From the NCBI RefSeq assembly GCF_000735045.1, contig NZ_JPOQ01000074.1, positions 1 to 64,000 of the forward strand: 64,000 nt of DNA. Reading direction: 5' to 3'. Each line of letters starts with the position of its first letter. Position 1 is the first letter of the stretch. The notes beneath the pieces were generated by a model, which was given only the letters and a program-made list of their open reading frames with translations, did not search any database and was not told where the DNA came from. Shown one piece after another: positions 17,944-28,675 of the stretch. Position numbers and translations under genes: made by a program. The stretch comes from Ferrovum myxofaciens (GTDB lineage Bacteria; Pseudomonadota; Gammaproteobacteria; Burkholderiales; Ferrovaceae).

Positions 17944-19188
17944 ATGTTGACGACACATCGTGAAAACCGTTCTCTGATCGTGGCTCTGGACGTGGGTACC
18001 TCAAAAATTGTTGCGGTGGTGGCTGAGATTAATCCGGAGGAAACGGCGTACGAAATCATTGGATTCGGACAAGTACCTTCCAAGGGTTTGCGCCGTGGCG
18101 TGGTCGTGGATATCGAGTTGGCCGTCCAATCCATCCAGCGTGTGCTTGAAGAGGCCGAATTGATGGCCAATGTCAAAATTCGGGAAGTCATCACCGGAAT
18201 TGCGGGAAGTCATGTCAGAAGCAAGAACAGTCATGGGATGGTGGCGATCCAGAACAAGGAAGTGACTCCGGGAGATGTGGAACGGGTCCTGGAAACGGCA
18301 CGGGCGGTGAATATTCCTAACGATGAACAGGTATTGCATGTTTTAACCCAGGAATTCATCATCGACGGCCAGGAAGATGTGCGCGAACCGGTGGGAATGA
18401 GTGGATTGCGCATGGAAGTACGCGTGCACATCATCACGGGATCGGTCTCCGCCACTCAGAACATTATGCGGTGTATCCGGCGTTGTGGGCTGGAGGTGAG
18501 TGAATTGATCCTACAGCCCCTGGCTTCTGCCCGGTCTGTGGTGACTTCCGATGAAAAGGATCTGGGGGTCTGTCTGGTGGACATCGGAGGCGGAACTACG
18601 GATATCGCGGTATTCGTCAAGGGAGCCATTCGCCATACTGCGGTGATTCCTTTGGGAGGAGACCAGATCACCAGCGATATTGCCATGGCTCTGCGCACCC
18701 CCCTGGCGGCGGCAGAGGAGATCAAAATTCAGCAGGGGTGTGCCTTGCGTCAACTGGTGGAAGGCGATCAAAAGGTGGCTGTTCCTGGGGTAGGAGAACG
18801 GGGGATGCGTCAGATGGCGCGTCAGACACTGGTAGAAGTGATCGAACCGCGGGTGGAAGAGATGTTTTCCCTGGTGCTGACCGAGTTACGTACCAGTCGG
18901 CAGTTGGACCTGATTCCCTCCGGAGTGGTGCTGACGGGGGGGAGTAGTGCCCTGGAAGGAATGCTGGAATTGGGGGAAGAGATTTTTCATGTCCCCGTGC
19001 GGTTGGGCGTGCCTTTTTATCGCGGACCGTTGGCGGATGTGGTGCGTAAGCCCCAGTTTGCCACGGTCATGGGATTGTTGGCTTTTGGCTTTGAGGAACA
19101 CCAGAAGGCGCGGGGGGGGCGATCCAGCCTTCTGACGCTGGGGTATTCCTGGGAACGAATCAAGCACTGGTTCAAAAGTTCATTTTGA
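17944..19188 (+). CDS. ftsA: Cell division protein FtsA
   Basis: FtsA is the actin-like protein that anchors FtsZ to the membrane. The 414-residue protein has the ATP-binding phosphate-1 motif ALDVGTSKI, the phosphate-2 motif LVDIGGGTTD, the adenosine motif VVLTGGSSALEG and a C-terminal amphipathic stretch (SWERIKHWFKSSF) that should bind the membrane. It begins three bases after ftsQ. Confidence 0.96.
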   Translation: MLTTHRENRSLIVALDVGTSKIVAVVAEINPEETAYEIIGFGQVPSKGLRRGVVVDIELAVQSIQRVLEEAELMANVKIREVITGIAGSHVRSKNSHGMVAIQNKEVTPGDVERVLETARAVNIPNDEQVLHVLTQEFIIDGQEDVREPVGMSGLRMEVRVHIITGSVSATQNIMRCIRRCGLEVSELILQPLASARSVVTSDEKDLGVCLVDIGGGTTDIAVFVKGAIRHTAVIPLGGDQITSDIAMALRTPLAAAEEIKIQQGCALRQLVEGDQKVAVPGVGERGMRQMARQTLVEVIEPRVEEMFSLVLTELRTSRQLDLIPSGVVLTGGSSALEGMLELGEEIFHVPVRLGVPFYRGPLADVVRKPQFATVMGLLAFGFEEHQKARGGRSSLLTLGYSWERIKHWFKSSF

Positions 19189-19227
19189 GTGGTGGAGTTG
19201 GGTACAATCTGTGGAGAGAGGTGAATC

Positions 19228-20382
19228 ATGGCAAACTTTGAAATTCAGGAATGTCCAATGTTGGATGCGGTAATCAAGGTAATCGGCGTGGGGGGGTGCG
19301 GAGGAAATGCCGTGGCCCATATGGTGGAACAGGGGGTATCCGGGGTCGAATTCATTGCCATGAATACCGACAGTCAGGCACTGCGACGCAGTCGTGCGAC
19401 CCATCAGGTGCAACTGGGTGAAACTCTTACCAAGGGACTGGGTGCCGGGGCAAATCCTGACGTGGGACGGCAGGCGGCTCTGGCGGATCGTGAACGGATC
19501 GCGGAAATGGTGTCCGGTGCAGATATGCTTTTCATCACGGCGGGAATGGGCGGCGGGACCGGAACCGGAGCTGCGCCTATCGTGGCTGAAATTGCTCGTG
19601 AAATGGGAATATTAACAGTGGCTGTGGTGACCAAACCTTTCGAGTTCGAAGGGCGACGGATGAAGTCAGCCCTCGAAGGAATCGAGCAGTTATCCCAGTA
19701 TGTCGATTCGCTGATCATCATTCCCAACGAGAAATTGCTGCAGGTATTGGGCAATGAAGTGAGCATGCTGGAAGCTTATCATGCCGCCAATGATGTCCTT
19801 CAGGGGGCCGTGGCCGGGATTGCGGAAGTGATCAATTGTCCGGGTATGGTTAACGTGGATTTTGCCGATGTGCGTACGGTTATGTCGGAAATGGGGGTGG
19901 CCATGATGGGCTCCGCCAAGGTTGGAGGTATCGATCGGGCAAATATGGCTGCTCAACAGGCCATTGCCAGTCCCTTGCTGGAAGATGTGAACCTGACCGG
20001 AGCGCGGGGTGTACTGGTGAATATCACGGCCAGTGCCAGCATGAAACTGAAGGAAGTTCATGATGTCATGAATACGATCCGTTCCTTTACGGCTGAGGAT
20101 GCGACGGTGATTTTTGGCAGTGTGGTGGATGAAACGATGGGTGACGAACTGCGGGTCACCATTGTGGCCACGGGATTGGGGGGGAGTGCGCGGCGGGCAC
20201 AGAAGCCATTGACCGTGGTTCGGACGGGAACGGACAATGCGCCGCTGATTTTGGGGCAGGAAGGAACCCACGCCTCCGTGATTCGCACCGCCCGCAATAG
20301 CCATAACGTTGTGGAAGCCATGCGCGAAAATGGTGTGGATCTCTATGATATCCCGGCATTTCTCCGGAAGCAGGCAGATTAA
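19228..20382 (+). CDS. ftsZ: Cell division protein FtsZ
   Basis: FtsZ is the tubulin-like GTPase that forms the division ring. The 384-residue protein has [10 protein letters not shown] (20-29), the tubulin signature GGGTGTG (108-114) and the T7 loop region [11 protein letters not shown]. The C-terminal peptide DIPAFLRKQ is the usual FtsA/ZipA/ZapD-binding tail. A GGAGAGAGGTGA ribosome site lies just upstream, and TACAAT at 19203-19208 may be a -10 box of a local promoter, though I see no good -35 partner. Confidence 0.97.
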   Translation: MANFEIQECPMLDAVIKVIGVGGCGGNAVAHMVEQGVSGVEFIAMNTDSQALRRSRATHQVQLGETLTKGLGAGANPDVGRQAALADRERIAEMVSGADMLFITAGMGGGTGTGAAPIVAEIAREMGILTVAVVTKPFEFEGRRMKSALEGIEQLSQYVDSLIIIPNEKLLQVLGNEVSMLEAYHAANDVLQGAVAGIAEVINCPGMVNVDFADVRTVMSEMGVAMMGSAKVGGIDRANMAAQQAIASPLLEDVNLTGARGVLVNITASASMKLKEVHDVMNTIRSFTAEDATVIFGSVVDETMGDELRVTIVATGLGGSARRAQKPLTVVRTGTDNAPLILGQEGTHASVIRTARNSHNVVEAMRENGVDLYDIPAFLRKQAD

Positions 20383-20410
20383 TCAGAATAGAAACGTTTA
20401 TACTGGAAGC

Positions 20411-21334
20411 ATGGGACAACAGCGTACACTCAAGTCTTCTGTCCGGACCAGCGGCGTAGGGCTCCACACGGGAGTCAAGGTGGAAATCAACCTCTGTCCG
20501 GCGGGTGTGGACCAGGGCATTCGTTTCATTCGGACCGATTTGCCTGGGCGGCCCGAGGTCCCTGCCCTGGCGGATTTTGTGACGGATACCCGTCTTTCCA
20601 CCCTGATCGAGCAGGGCGAGGCCAAGGTCAGTACGGTGGAACATTTGATGTCCGCGCTGGCTGGTTTGGGCGTGGACAATGCCCGGGTGGAAATTTCAGG
20701 GCCGGAAGTGCCCATTCTGGATGGGAGTTCGGCGCCTTTCGTCTTTTTGTTGCAATCCACCGGATTGGTGGAGCAGTCTGCGCCCCGTCGTTATATCCGG
20801 ATTCTCGAACCGGTGGAAGTAGTGCAGGGCGACAAGGTGGCACGTTTTGAACCCTATGATGGGTTTCGCGTTACCTATGAGGGGCATTTCGATCATCCTG
20901 CCATTACCGCGACGGGGTCCTCCGTGACTGTCGATTTTACGCACACCTCTTACGTTCGTGAGGTGGCGCGGGCACGAACTTTCGGATTTACGCGCGAAGT
21001 GGAGTATCTGCGTCACCAAGGGTTGGCGCTGGGAGGAAGCATGGACAATGCCATCGTGATGGATGAATTTCGGGTGCTCAACGCAGATGGTCTGCGTTAT
21101 GCCGATGAGTTTTTGAGGCACAAGATACTGGATGCAGTGGGCGATCTTTATCTGCTGGGGCATCCGCTGATTGGGTCGTTCACCGGTTTCAAATCGGGAC
21201 ACGCGTTGAATAATCTGGCAGCACGTGCCCTGTGGTCGCAACGTTCGGCCTGGACTTGGGTGACCCTGGCCCCAGGACAACAGGCCCCTTCCTCTTTCAT
21301 AGAACCTTTGCCGCAGATTCAGCCCTCCTTTTGA
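20411..21334 (+). CDS. lpxC: UDP-3-O-acyl-N-acetylglucosamine deacetylase LpxC
   Basis: LpxC is the zinc enzyme for the committed step of lipid A synthesis. From ATG 20411 the protein has 307 residues and begins [19 protein letters not shown], as usual. Zinc-ligand segments are visible: [26 protein letters not shown] and the late GHALNN. The frame extends upstream into ftsZ and is trimmed. The 3' end overlaps the convergent dciA gene by 16 bases. Confidence 0.96.
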   Translation: MGQQRTLKSSVRTSGVGLHTGVKVEINLCPAGVDQGIRFIRTDLPGRPEVPALADFVTDTRLSTLIEQGEAKVSTVEHLMSALAGLGVDNARVEISGPEVPILDGSSAPFVFLLQSTGLVEQSAPRRYIRILEPVEVVQGDKVARFEPYDGFRVTYEGHFDHPAITATGSSVTVDFTHTSYVREVARARTFGFTREVEYLRHQGLALGGSMDNAIVMDEFRVLNADGLRYADEFLRHKILDAVGDLYLLGHPLIGSFTGFKSGHALNNLAARALWSQRSAWTWVTLAPGQQAPSSFIEPLPQIQPSF

Positions 21335-21789
21335 GGACGGCCACGCTGGCGGAGGAGGGAATGAATGGCGTTTTGCAAGGGGGAGGGCGTCAATACCTCG
21401 GCCAGTTCTTCAAATTCCTGCAAGGTACGCACCGTGAGATCCTGCGTAGGGGATGAGGGAAAGCGAGTAACGGTGGGACGCAGGGTAACTTTCAGTGTGG
21501 GGGAGGGTGCGAGTCCCAGTTTGGCGACCAGTGAGGGGCCGAGTTGCCGTAAGCGTGCGGCTACCGCATTGAGGGAAGTTTCAACGCGGAGCACAGCTCC
21601 TTCATCTTCCAGACGGGTAATGTAGGCTAAATTTTTCAATTCCTGGGGAAGGCACCGTTGAAAACGGCTATTCAGTTCCCGGATTTGTTCGATCTTTGGC
21701 AGGTAAGGCGCCAAGCCTTCTTGTTGGTTCAAAAGATGTGATAGGGACAAAAAAGGCATGGCCAGGTCGTGCTCACTTGAAAGACTCAT
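21319..21789 (-). CDS. dciA: DUF721 protein, DciA-like helicase loader
   Basis: This 156-residue protein contains a DUF721 (DciA) domain in its N-terminal two thirds, with the pattern [19 protein letters not shown] followed by a Leu/Arg-rich helix. DciA proteins interact with the replicative helicase DnaB in bacteria that lack DnaC. Placement between lpxC and secA is common in betaproteobacteria. ATG 21789 is preferred because AAGGGGG lies six bases upstream; an upstream in-frame start at 21825 lacks this. The assignment rests on family memory and position, and sequence identity in this family is weak. Confidence 0.65.
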   Translation of the reverse strand: MSLSSEHDLAMPFLSLSHLLNQQEGLAPYLPKIEQIRELNSRFQRCLPQELKNLAYITRLEDEGAVLRVETSLNAVAARLRQLGPSLVAKLGLAPSPTLKVTLRPTVTRFPSSPTQDLTVRTLQEFEELAEVLTPSPLQNAIHSLLRQRGRPQKEG

Positions 21790-21865
21790 CTCAAACCCCC
21801 TTAGTTTACCCTGATTTGGTCTCACTCTCTGGTAGAATCATGGTTTTACCGTCTGCCCGCGCGCC

Positions 21866-24592
21866 ATGTTGACCTCCGTCCTCAAAAAGATTTTCGGCAG
21901 TCGTAATGAACGTCTGCTTAAACAATATCGCAAGATTGTCACGCGCATCAATGCACTGGAGAGCAATACACAGGGGTGGGATGATGCGACCCTACAGAGG
22001 GCGACGGAAGATTTTCGCCAGCGACTGAAGGCGGGGGAAACGCTCGATGCCCTTTTGCCAGAGGCTTTTGCGGTGGTGAGAGAGGCCTCGCGCCGAGTTC
22101 TGGGAATGCGCCATTTTGATGTGCAACTTCTTGGGGGGTTGGCGCTACATTATGGAAAGATTGCAGAAATGCGTACCGGGGAAGGAAAAACCCTGGTGTC
22201 TACCTTACCTGCCTACCTCAATGCATTGACGGGGAAGGGCGTCCATGTGGTCACCGTGAATGATTATCTGGCCCGTCGCGATGCAGAATGGATGGGGCGT
22301 ATTCACCGTTTTCTGGGGTTGTCTGTCGGGGTCAACCTGTCTCAAATGAGTCATGACGACAAGGTGACGGCCTATGCTGCCGACATTACCTATGGGACCA
22401 ACAATGAATTTGGTTTCGACTATTTGCGCGACAACATGGTGTCCCAAGTGGGTGAGAGGGTACAGCGTTCACTACATTTTGCCATTGTGGACGAAGTGGA
22501 TTCGATTCTGATCGACGAGGCTCGCACCCCCCTGATCATCTCCGGGCAATCCGAAGACAATACCACGCTGTATCTGCAAATCAATCAATTGATTCCGGAA
22601 TTGCAACCGCAGGCCACGGAAGAAGGGGAAGGGGATTATTGGGTCGATCTCAAGGCGCATTCGGTCACCCTTTCGGAGCAGGGCCACGAGCGAGCAGAAA
22701 ATCTGCTGGGCGAGGCCGGACTGTTGCCGGATGGCGCCAGTTTGTACGATCCCGCCCATATTTTGCTCATGCATCATGTGTACGCCGGATTGCGTGCCCA
22801 CGCCCTGTACCATCGCGATCAGCACTACGTGGTCCAGAACGGAGAAGTCGTGATCGTGGATGAATTCACGGGGCGCATGATGCCGGGGCGCCGTTGGTCC
22901 GAAGGAATCCATCAGGCCATTGAAGCCAAGGAGCAGGTGGATATTCAGAATGAATCTCAAACTCTGGCTTCCATTACTTTTCAGAATTATTTCCGACTCT
23001 ACGAGAAATTGGCGGGAATGACTGGGACAGCCGATACCGAGGCTTTCGAATTCCAGCATATCTATGGCCTGGAAACCGTTTTGATTCCGCCGCACCGTGT
23101 GCTCAAACGGCAGGACCGGATGGACCAGGTGTTTCGCAGTGGACGGGAAAAGTTTCAGGCCATTGTGGCGGATGTGCGGGACTGTCATCAACGGGGTCAG
23201 CCGGTCTTGGTGGGGACGACCTCCATCGAGGCTTCTGAACTGGTTTCCCGGATGTTGCAACAAGAAAAATTGCCCCATCAGGTGCTGAATGCCAAGCATC
23301 ATGCCCGGGAAGCCGAAATCGTGGCGCAAGCGGGGCAACCCGGCATGATTACCATTGCGACCAATATGGCAGGGCGAGGAACGGATATCGTGTTGGGGGG
23401 AAATCCGGAAGAGGACCAACAACGCATCGAGCAGGATCCTGATTTGACGCTGGAACAACGTCAGGAAAAACAGGTTCTGCTCACGGCCGAATGGAAAGTG
23501 CGGCACGAGCAGGTGGTCAGTTTGGGCGGTTTGCACATCATAGGAACCGAACGGCATGAATCCCGGCGTATCGATAACCAGTTGCGCGGGCGTTCGGGAA
23601 GGCAGGGAGACCCTGGGTCCAGTCGTTTCTATCTGTCTCTGGAAGATCCGCTTTTGAAAATATTTGCTTCTGATCGGGTGGCCGCCATCATGGACCGATT
23701 GAAAATGCCCGAGGGAGAAGCCATTGAACACCCTTGGGTGACTCGTGCCATCGAAAATGCCCAGCGCAAGGTGGAAGCCCGCAATTTTGATGTGCGCAAG
23801 CAGTTGCTCGAGTACGATGATGTGGCCAATGATCAGCGCAAGGTTATCTATGGCCAGCGCAAGGAATTGCTGGAAGCCCAGGATATCGCTTCGACTATCC
23901 AGGCCATGCGTCAGGATGTACTGGCTATCGAAGTGGCTCGTGCCTTGCCGCCCGATGCGCCGGAGGAAGTTTGGGATATGGAGGGGTTACAACATGCGCT
24001 GCGGGAATTTTCCCTTGATTGTCCGATCCGGGATTGGTTGAGCGCAGAGCCCACCCTTAACGATGCGCAAGTGCTGAGCAGAGTTCAGAACATGGCGGAA
24101 ACGGCTTATCAAAACAAGATTGCGCCCATCGAACCGGGGCTTTGGCACGGTTATGAGCGGGCCGTCATGTTGCAGGTCCTCGATTCCCATTGGCGTGAAC
24201 ATCTGGCCGCCCTCGATCACTTGCGTCAGGGAATACACCTGCGTGGTTATGCCCAGAAGAACCCCAAGCAGGAATACAAGCGTGAAGCATTTGAACTGTT
24301 TGGTCTGATGCTCGATGCCATCAAGCGCGAAGTGACCAGGGCGCTTTGTCGCGTGGAAATCACCACCTCGGAAGCGGTGGCGGAGGCCACCGAGCGAGTG
24401 GTGGAAGAGGATGAACCGGGACAGGTCAGTTATCAACATGGCGCACTGGCGGTGGGTGACTCTGAAGAGACGATGGACGAACCCCCTGAAAAGCGTGTGC
24501 TCTCCGCAGAAGCAAGAATGCGGGTGGGACGCAATGATCCTTGTCCCTGTGGGTCTGGTAAAAAATACAAGCACTGTCACGGTAGATTGTGA
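21866..24592 (+). CDS. secA: Preprotein translocase ATPase SecA
   Basis: SecA drives Sec-dependent protein export across the inner membrane. The 908-residue protein has the Walker A motif GEGKT (105-109), the DEVD Walker B motif in [14 protein letters not shown], the second nucleotide domain with [14 protein letters not shown], and the C-terminal zinc finger [13 protein letters not shown] that binds SecB. No clear Shine-Dalgarno precedes ATG 21866. A TAGAAT at 21833-21838 may be a -10 box without a good -35. Confidence 0.97.
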   Translation: MLTSVLKKIFGSRNERLLKQYRKIVTRINALESNTQGWDDATLQRATEDFRQRLKAGETLDALLPEAFAVVREASRRVLGMRHFDVQLLGGLALHYGKIAEMRTGEGKTLVSTLPAYLNALTGKGVHVVTVNDYLARRDAEWMGRIHRFLGLSVGVNLSQMSHDDKVTAYAADITYGTNNEFGFDYLRDNMVSQVGERVQRSLHFAIVDEVDSILIDEARTPLIISGQSEDNTTLYLQINQLIPELQPQATEEGEGDYWVDLKAHSVTLSEQGHERAENLLGEAGLLPDGASLYDPAHILLMHHVYAGLRAHALYHRDQHYVVQNGEVVIVDEFTGRMMPGRRWSEGIHQAIEAKEQVDIQNESQTLASITFQNYFRLYEKLAGMTGTADTEAFEFQHIYGLETVLIPPHRVLKRQDRMDQVFRSGREKFQAIVADVRDCHQRGQPVLVGTTSIEASELVSRMLQQEKLPHQVLNAKHHAREAEIVAQAGQPGMITIATNMAGRGTDIVLGGNPEEDQQRIEQDPDLTLEQRQEKQVLLTAEWKVRHEQVVSLGGLHIIGTERHESRRIDNQLRGRSGRQGDPGSSRFYLSLEDPLLKIFASDRVAAIMDRLKMPEGEAIEHPWVTRAIENAQRKVEARNFDVRKQLLEYDDVANDQRKVIYGQRKELLEAQDIASTIQAMRQDVLAIEVARALPPDAPEEVWDMEGLQHALREFSLDCPIRDWLSAEPTLNDAQVLSRVQNMAETAYQNKIAPIEPGLWHGYERAVMLQVLDSHWREHLAALDHLRQGIHLRGYAQKNPKQEYKREAFELFGLMLDAIKREVTRALCRVEITTSEAVAEATERVVEEDEPGQVSYQHGALAVGDSEETMDEPPEKRVLSAEARMRVGRNDPCPCGSGKKYKHCHGRL

Positions 24593-24601
24593 GGTCGGAG
24601 C

Positions 24602-25819
24602 ATGGGTATTGAAATCAAAGGAAACAAGGTCCTGTACCCGGTGGCAGGGGTGGGTTTGGGGGCCGTGGCGGCAGGTATTCGCAAGACAGGTCGACTGGAT
24701 TTGCTGTTGGTGACGTTGAGGGAAGGGACCCGGGTGGGTGCGGTATTTACCCGTAATCGGTTTTGTGCGGCACCCGTTCAGATCTGTCGTGAACATTTGA
24801 GTCAGAATTTGCCGCGGGCCTTGATCATCAATACGGGATGCGCCAATGCCGGGACGGGCCAGGCCGGACGGGCCGATGCACTACAAACCTGTGCGGAAGT
24901 GGCTGCCCAACTGGGACTGAGTACCCAGGCCGTCCTGCCCTTCTCTACGGGGGTCATTCTCGAACGTTTGCCCATGAAGCCCCTCCTGGAAGGAATTCCT
25001 CTTGCCGTCGGTCAGTTGAGGGCGGACGCATGGGAAGAGGCTGCGCGCGCGATCATGACCACGGATACTTTTCCCAAGTCGGCTTCTCGTCAAATGACGC
25101 TACAGGGACGAAGGGTAACTTTGACGGGTATTTCCAAAGGGGCAGGGATGATTCGTCCCAACATGGCCACCCTGTTGAGTTTCATTGCCACCGATGCCTG
25201 TATTTCTGCGCCCTTGTTGCAGCAACTGACGCGGGATGTGGCCGATCAGACCTTCAATCGCATCACGGTGGATGGAGATACGTCGACCAATGATTCCTTT
25301 CTTGTCGTGGCCACAGGAGAAGCAGGAAACGAGGAAATCGCCCGGGTGGATGAGGCGTACGAACAACTGTTCGAAGCCGTGAGTGCCCTGGCGCTGGAAC
25401 TCGCTCATGCGATCATTCGAGATGGGGAAGGGGCCACCAAGTTCATCACGGTGCAGGTGGAAGGCGGGCGGGACGAGGCCGAATGCTTGCAGGTGGCCTA
25501 TGCCATCAGTCATTCTCCTCTGGTCAAGACGGCTTTTTTTGCCAGCGATCCCAATCTTGGGCGAATTCTGGCCGCCATCGGTTATGCCGGGATCATGGAT
25601 CTGAACGTGGAGGGGATCCTCTTGTACCTGGATGAGGTTCTGGTGTCTGAGGACGGTGGGCGGGCCTCCAGTTATCGCGAAGAAGAAGGGCAGCGTGTCA
25701 TGGCGCGCCCCGAGATCACCGTCCGGGTGGTGTTGGGACGGGGTACGGCCACGGCACGGGTCTGGACCTGTGACCTGTCCCATGAATACGTCAGTATCAA
25801 CGCCGACTATCGGAGTTGA
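24602..25819 (+). CDS. argJ: Bifunctional ornithine acetyltransferase / N-acetylglutamate synthase ArgJ
   Basis: ArgJ transfers acetyl from N-acetylornithine to glutamate in cyclic arginine synthesis. The 405-residue precursor has the self-cleavage site between Ala189 and Thr190 (NMATLLSF), which yields alpha and beta chains; the oxyanion-forming TG segment (FSTGVI) and GDTSTND also fit. It starts ten bases after secA, a common betaproteobacterial arrangement. Confidence 0.95.
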   Translation: MGIEIKGNKVLYPVAGVGLGAVAAGIRKTGRLDLLLVTLREGTRVGAVFTRNRFCAAPVQICREHLSQNLPRALIINTGCANAGTGQAGRADALQTCAEVAAQLGLSTQAVLPFSTGVILERLPMKPLLEGIPLAVGQLRADAWEEAARAIMTTDTFPKSASRQMTLQGRRVTLTGISKGAGMIRPNMATLLSFIATDACISAPLLQQLTRDVADQTFNRITVDGDTSTNDSFLVVATGEAGNEEIARVDEAYEQLFEAVSALALELAHAIIRDGEGATKFITVQVEGGRDEAECLQVAYAISHSPLVKTAFFASDPNLGRILAAIGYAGIMDLNVEGILLYLDEVLVSEDGGRASSYREEEGQRVMARPEITVRVVLGRGTATARVWTCDLSHEYVSINADYRS

Positions 25820-25822
25820 TCC

Positions 25823-26806
25823 ATGATTCTTCCGGTGGTGGCCGGAATCCTGTTGAATGGGCGCGGTGGCTATCTTTTGGCGCAACGTCCGCCGGGCAAG
25901 ATCATGGCGGGATTTTGGGAATTTCCCGGTGGGAAAGTGGAAGCGGGCGAAACCCTGCGCCAGGCACTGGACCGCGAACTGGAAGAAGAGTTGGGCATTC
26001 GGGTGAACTGCGCCACGCCCTGGATGAGTCGGCAGTTCGACTATCCCCATGCTCGGGTAGTGGTGAGTTTCTTTCGTGTTCTGGCTTGGTCCGGTACACC
26101 CCAGGCTTGTGAATTTCAAAAATTGAGTTGGTTTGATCCGGAAGAGGCTTTGCCCGAAGGGTTTGCTCTTCTGCCGGCTAATTTACCTTTGATTCGTGCA
26201 CTGTCCCTGCCCCCCGTTTATGGTTTGACACGGGCTCATGAATTGGGGGAGGAGCCTATGCTGGCGGTGATCGATGACGCATGCAGGCGCGGTTTGCGTC
26301 TGCTTCAGGTGCGCGAGAAATTTTGGTCGGCTGTACAAATCGCATGCTTTGTACAGAAGATCCGGCAGCGCACCCAACCCTGGCCCCTCCGAATTCTGGT
26401 CAATGGAGATCCTGAACTGGCGCAGAGGACGGGGGCCGATGGCGTTCACTTGCCTGCCCGTCTTTTGGAGATCCTGAAAGGTCGTCCGGACTTGCCCTGG
26501 GTGGGCGCTTCCTGTCATTCCCGGACTGAGTTGGAACAGGCTCAGGGGTTGGGTGTGGATTTTGCGGTGTTGGGGCCGGTATGTCCCACCCAGACACACC
26601 CGGCAGCCCACCCTTTGGGGTGGCCTGAGTTTACAGCCCTGCGGCATGAATCTCCCCTGCCTGTCTATGCCCTAGGGGGGCTCACCGGTCTTGCATTGAA
26701 TCAAGCCATACAGCAGGGAGCCCAGGGTATTGCCGTGATGCGTGGATTGGAAGATTGGGCAGAGGAGAAGATTCCCTCACATCTCTGTGGTCAGGAATCG
26801 GTCTAA
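25823..26806 (+). CDS. Nudix hydrolase (MutT-like) fused to a ThiE-like domain
   Basis: Residues 1-130 form a Nudix domain with a perfect Nudix box (Gly37 through Ile59, including REL-EEELG), as in MutT, which removes 8-oxo-dGTP. Residues about 131-320 look like a thiamine-phosphate synthase TIM barrel: LQVREK, DGVHLPA, ASCHS, LGPVCPTQTHP and YALGGL align with ThiE motifs. Several key positions differ from true ThiE (VREK for RDK), so the second domain may have another role. This fusion is known in beta- and gammaproteobacteria. Its end overlaps the convergent acyltransferase by four bases. Confidence 0.85.
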   Translation: MILPVVAGILLNGRGGYLLAQRPPGKIMAGFWEFPGGKVEAGETLRQALDRELEEELGIRVNCATPWMSRQFDYPHARVVVSFFRVLAWSGTPQACEFQKLSWFDPEEALPEGFALLPANLPLIRALSLPPVYGLTRAHELGEEPMLAVIDDACRRGLRLLQVREKFWSAVQIACFVQKIRQRTQPWPLRILVNGDPELAQRTGADGVHLPARLLEILKGRPDLPWVGASCHSRTELEQAQGLGVDFAVLGPVCPTQTHPAAHPLGWPEFTALRHESPLPVYALGGLTGLALNQAIQQGAQGIAVMRGLEDWAEEKIPSHLCGQESV

Positions 26807-27687
26807 TCGAGGGGTTGGGGCCAGCGATAGAAGTTGGGGTCGGCAGGAGAAGGGCGTGTGCGGAATCGTTTATGGCTCCAGTAGTATTCTTCCGGATATT
26901 GACGGGCCATGGTTTCGATGAACCGATTCATGCGCTGAAGATCCTGAGTCAGATCTGCGCCGGGAAAATCTTCCCAGGGGGGGAAAAACTCCACCTCGTA
27001 GCCTTCATGATTGGGCAGGCGGTGGCAAGCGCAGGGGATGACCCGAGCATTGCACTGGCGCACCAGCCAAGGCAGGGTGGGTACCGTGGCTGCGGGAATG
27101 CCAAAAAACGGGACGAAGTGGGAGTCCCGTTCCCCAAAATCCATGTCTGGCAGGAAATAAAGTAACCGTCCATCCCGAATGGCCCGAATCAGAGGGCGTA
27201 ATCCTTTTTTTCGTTCCAGCATGAGCACATCGCCCAAACGGTTACGGGCTGCACGCAAGCGCTGATCGATGAGCGGATCCTTATGGGGGGTAAAAAAGCC
27301 CACCCCGCGAAAATGCATTCCGATCAGGGCCCCCTGCATTTCAAGGCCCACCATGTGCGGACTCAGACAAATCACTGGACGGTCGCTGTTCTGCGCATAG
27401 TGGGCATTTTTGAAGCGCACGAGGCGTTGGATGCGGGCGGGAGGAGACCACCACAGGATGCCAAGTTCCAGGACACTGCGGATCAGTGCGGTGAGATGGG
27501 CACGGGTCAGGCGTTGACGTTGGGCGTGCGACATCTCGGGAAAACAGGCATGCAGATTGATCGCGGTGGTGCGCCTGGCCCGTCCCTGTGCTGCGATAAA
27601 CCCGAGGGGGATGGCCAGAGCCGCAATGACCCGTAGGGGGAGGCCATGGATCAGCCAGAGCAGTCCCAGGAGCAGACGGGTTCCCAT
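26803..27687 (-). CDS. LpxL/HtrB-family lauroyl (lysophospholipid) acyltransferase
   Basis: The 294-residue protein has an N-terminal hydrophobic helix (RLLLGLLWLIHGLPLRVIAAL) and the H-x4-[DE] acyltransferase motif at His111/Glu116 (SPHMVGLE). Later segments LPDMDFGERDSHFVPFFG and the C-terminal YPEEYYWSHKRFRTRP are typical of the LpxL/LpxM family, which adds secondary acyl chains to lipid A. I cannot separate LpxL from LpxM, or from a related ornithine-lipid enzyme, by eye. The gene is on the minus strand, downstream of ygfZ with an 11-base gap. Confidence 0.85.
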   Translation of the reverse strand: MGTRLLLGLLWLIHGLPLRVIAALAIPLGFIAAQGRARRTTAINLHACFPEMSHAQRQRLTRAHLTALIRSVLELGILWWSPPARIQRLVRFKNAHYAQNSDRPVICLSPHMVGLEMQGALIGMHFRGVGFFTPHKDPLIDQRLRAARNRLGDVLMLERKKGLRPLIRAIRDGRLLYFLPDMDFGERDSHFVPFFGIPAATVPTLPWLVRQCNARVIPCACHRLPNHEGYEVEFFPPWEDFPGADLTQDLQRMNRFIETMARQYPEEYYWSHKRFRTRPSPADPNFYRWPQPLD

Positions 27688-27698
27688 GTTTCTTTCGG

Positions 27699-28601
27699 TC
27701 AGTCAGAAAGAGCGTAGGGCAGCGGGAGAATGCGCAGGGCCTGGGGTGCGGCTTCCTCGGTGACGAGGTTTGAAGATTCCTCGCCAGCGATAATGGCCAG
27801 CCCTTCGTATTTGCCCTGCTCGTTTTTGATGCAGGAGAAAACCTCTCCCGTCACTTCACCTCCATGCAGGATCGAGGTTCCCACCGGAACCGCCGAATCC
27901 AGAGCAATGTGCAGGGCGCGCCGTTTGACCTTGCCGAGGTAGTGGGTGCGCGCTACGATTTCTTGTCCAGTGTAACAGCCCTTGCGAAAACTGATTCCCC
28001 CAATCCGGTCCCAATTCAGCCATTGGGGGATATACCGGTCGGTGGTCAGGGGGGTGACTTCAGCAATGCCTTCGCGCACATTGCCCAATTCCCAGAATTG
28101 GGAGGACAGATCAAGGGGAACAGACAGTTCGGCCAGACGCTGGGGTGGAGCAATGATCAGAAGTCGGTCAGGGGAAAGACGCAGGCACCGGACTCCTGGC
28201 TGCTCGTCCTGTCGTCCCACCGCCGGTAAAGGGTTCAGGCCGGCAGATTTGGCGACTTCTTCCAGATCCTGTCCCATCAGACCCAGGGCACTGAAATGGG
28301 GATGGGCCTCCTCGATCCGTACCTTGGAACGAAGGATGAATGGGCGTAGCCGGGACAGTATGAGTTCACTCATACCCATAGGTGCATCCAGCAGGAAAGT
28401 TTCTCCTGTTTTAACGACAAGGGTGGTGAATAAGACCTTTCCCTTGGGAGAGCAATGGGCAGCCCAGCCGAAATTGTCCGGGCCCAGGGTCAATAGATCA
28501 AAGGTCAGTTGACCCTGGAGAAAGTGCAGGGCATCCGAACCCGTTACCTGGATCAGGGTACGGTCCTTCAGGGAGATCCAACCGGCAGAAAAATCAAACA
28601 T
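27699..28601 (-). CDS. ygfZ: Folate-binding Fe-S assembly protein YgfZ
   Basis: YgfZ is a tetrahydrofolate-binding, GcvT-like protein that supports iron-sulfur enzyme activity. From ATG 28601 the 300-residue protein starts MFDFSAGWISLKDRTL and carries the family signature KGCYTGQE at residues 207-214. The frame extends upstream to 28688 but overlaps the divergent gene, and the start at 28601 has an AGGA about ten bases before it. The neighbouring acyltransferase is probably in the same transcript. Confidence 0.93.
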   Translation of the reverse strand: MFDFSAGWISLKDRTLIQVTGSDALHFLQGQLTFDLLTLGPDNFGWAAHCSPKGKVLFTTLVVKTGETFLLDAPMGMSELILSRLRPFILRSKVRIEEAHPHFSALGLMGQDLEEVAKSAGLNPLPAVGRQDEQPGVRCLRLSPDRLLIIAPPQRLAELSVPLDLSSQFWELGNVREGIAEVTPLTTDRYIPQWLNWDRIGGISFRKGCYTGQEIVARTHYLGKVKRRALHIALDSAVPVGTSILHGGEVTGEVFSCIKNEQGKYEGLAIIAGEESSNLVTEEAAPQALRILPLPYALSD

Positions 28602-28675
28602 GGCAAAATATCCTAAGTGTTCTTGAGCATGCTTCGCTCCACCGTTGTTATGCTTTGATCCACGGAGGGAGGAGC

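Noticed and set aside
19185-19208. TTGAGT/TACAAT as an ftsZ promoter
   Set aside because: The boxes are only 12 bases apart; no other -35 fits, so I mention only the -10-like box.
20399-20404. TATACT as an lpxC promoter -10
   Set aside because: It ends only six bases before the lpxC ATG and has no -35 partner.
22472-23731. 419-codon open frame antisense to secA
   Set aside because: It mirrors the secA frame on the other strand, shows no recognisable domain and has no promoter or ribosome site; the same holds for long antisense frames over purL (29900-31114), argJ (25100-26119) and murC (14710-15723).
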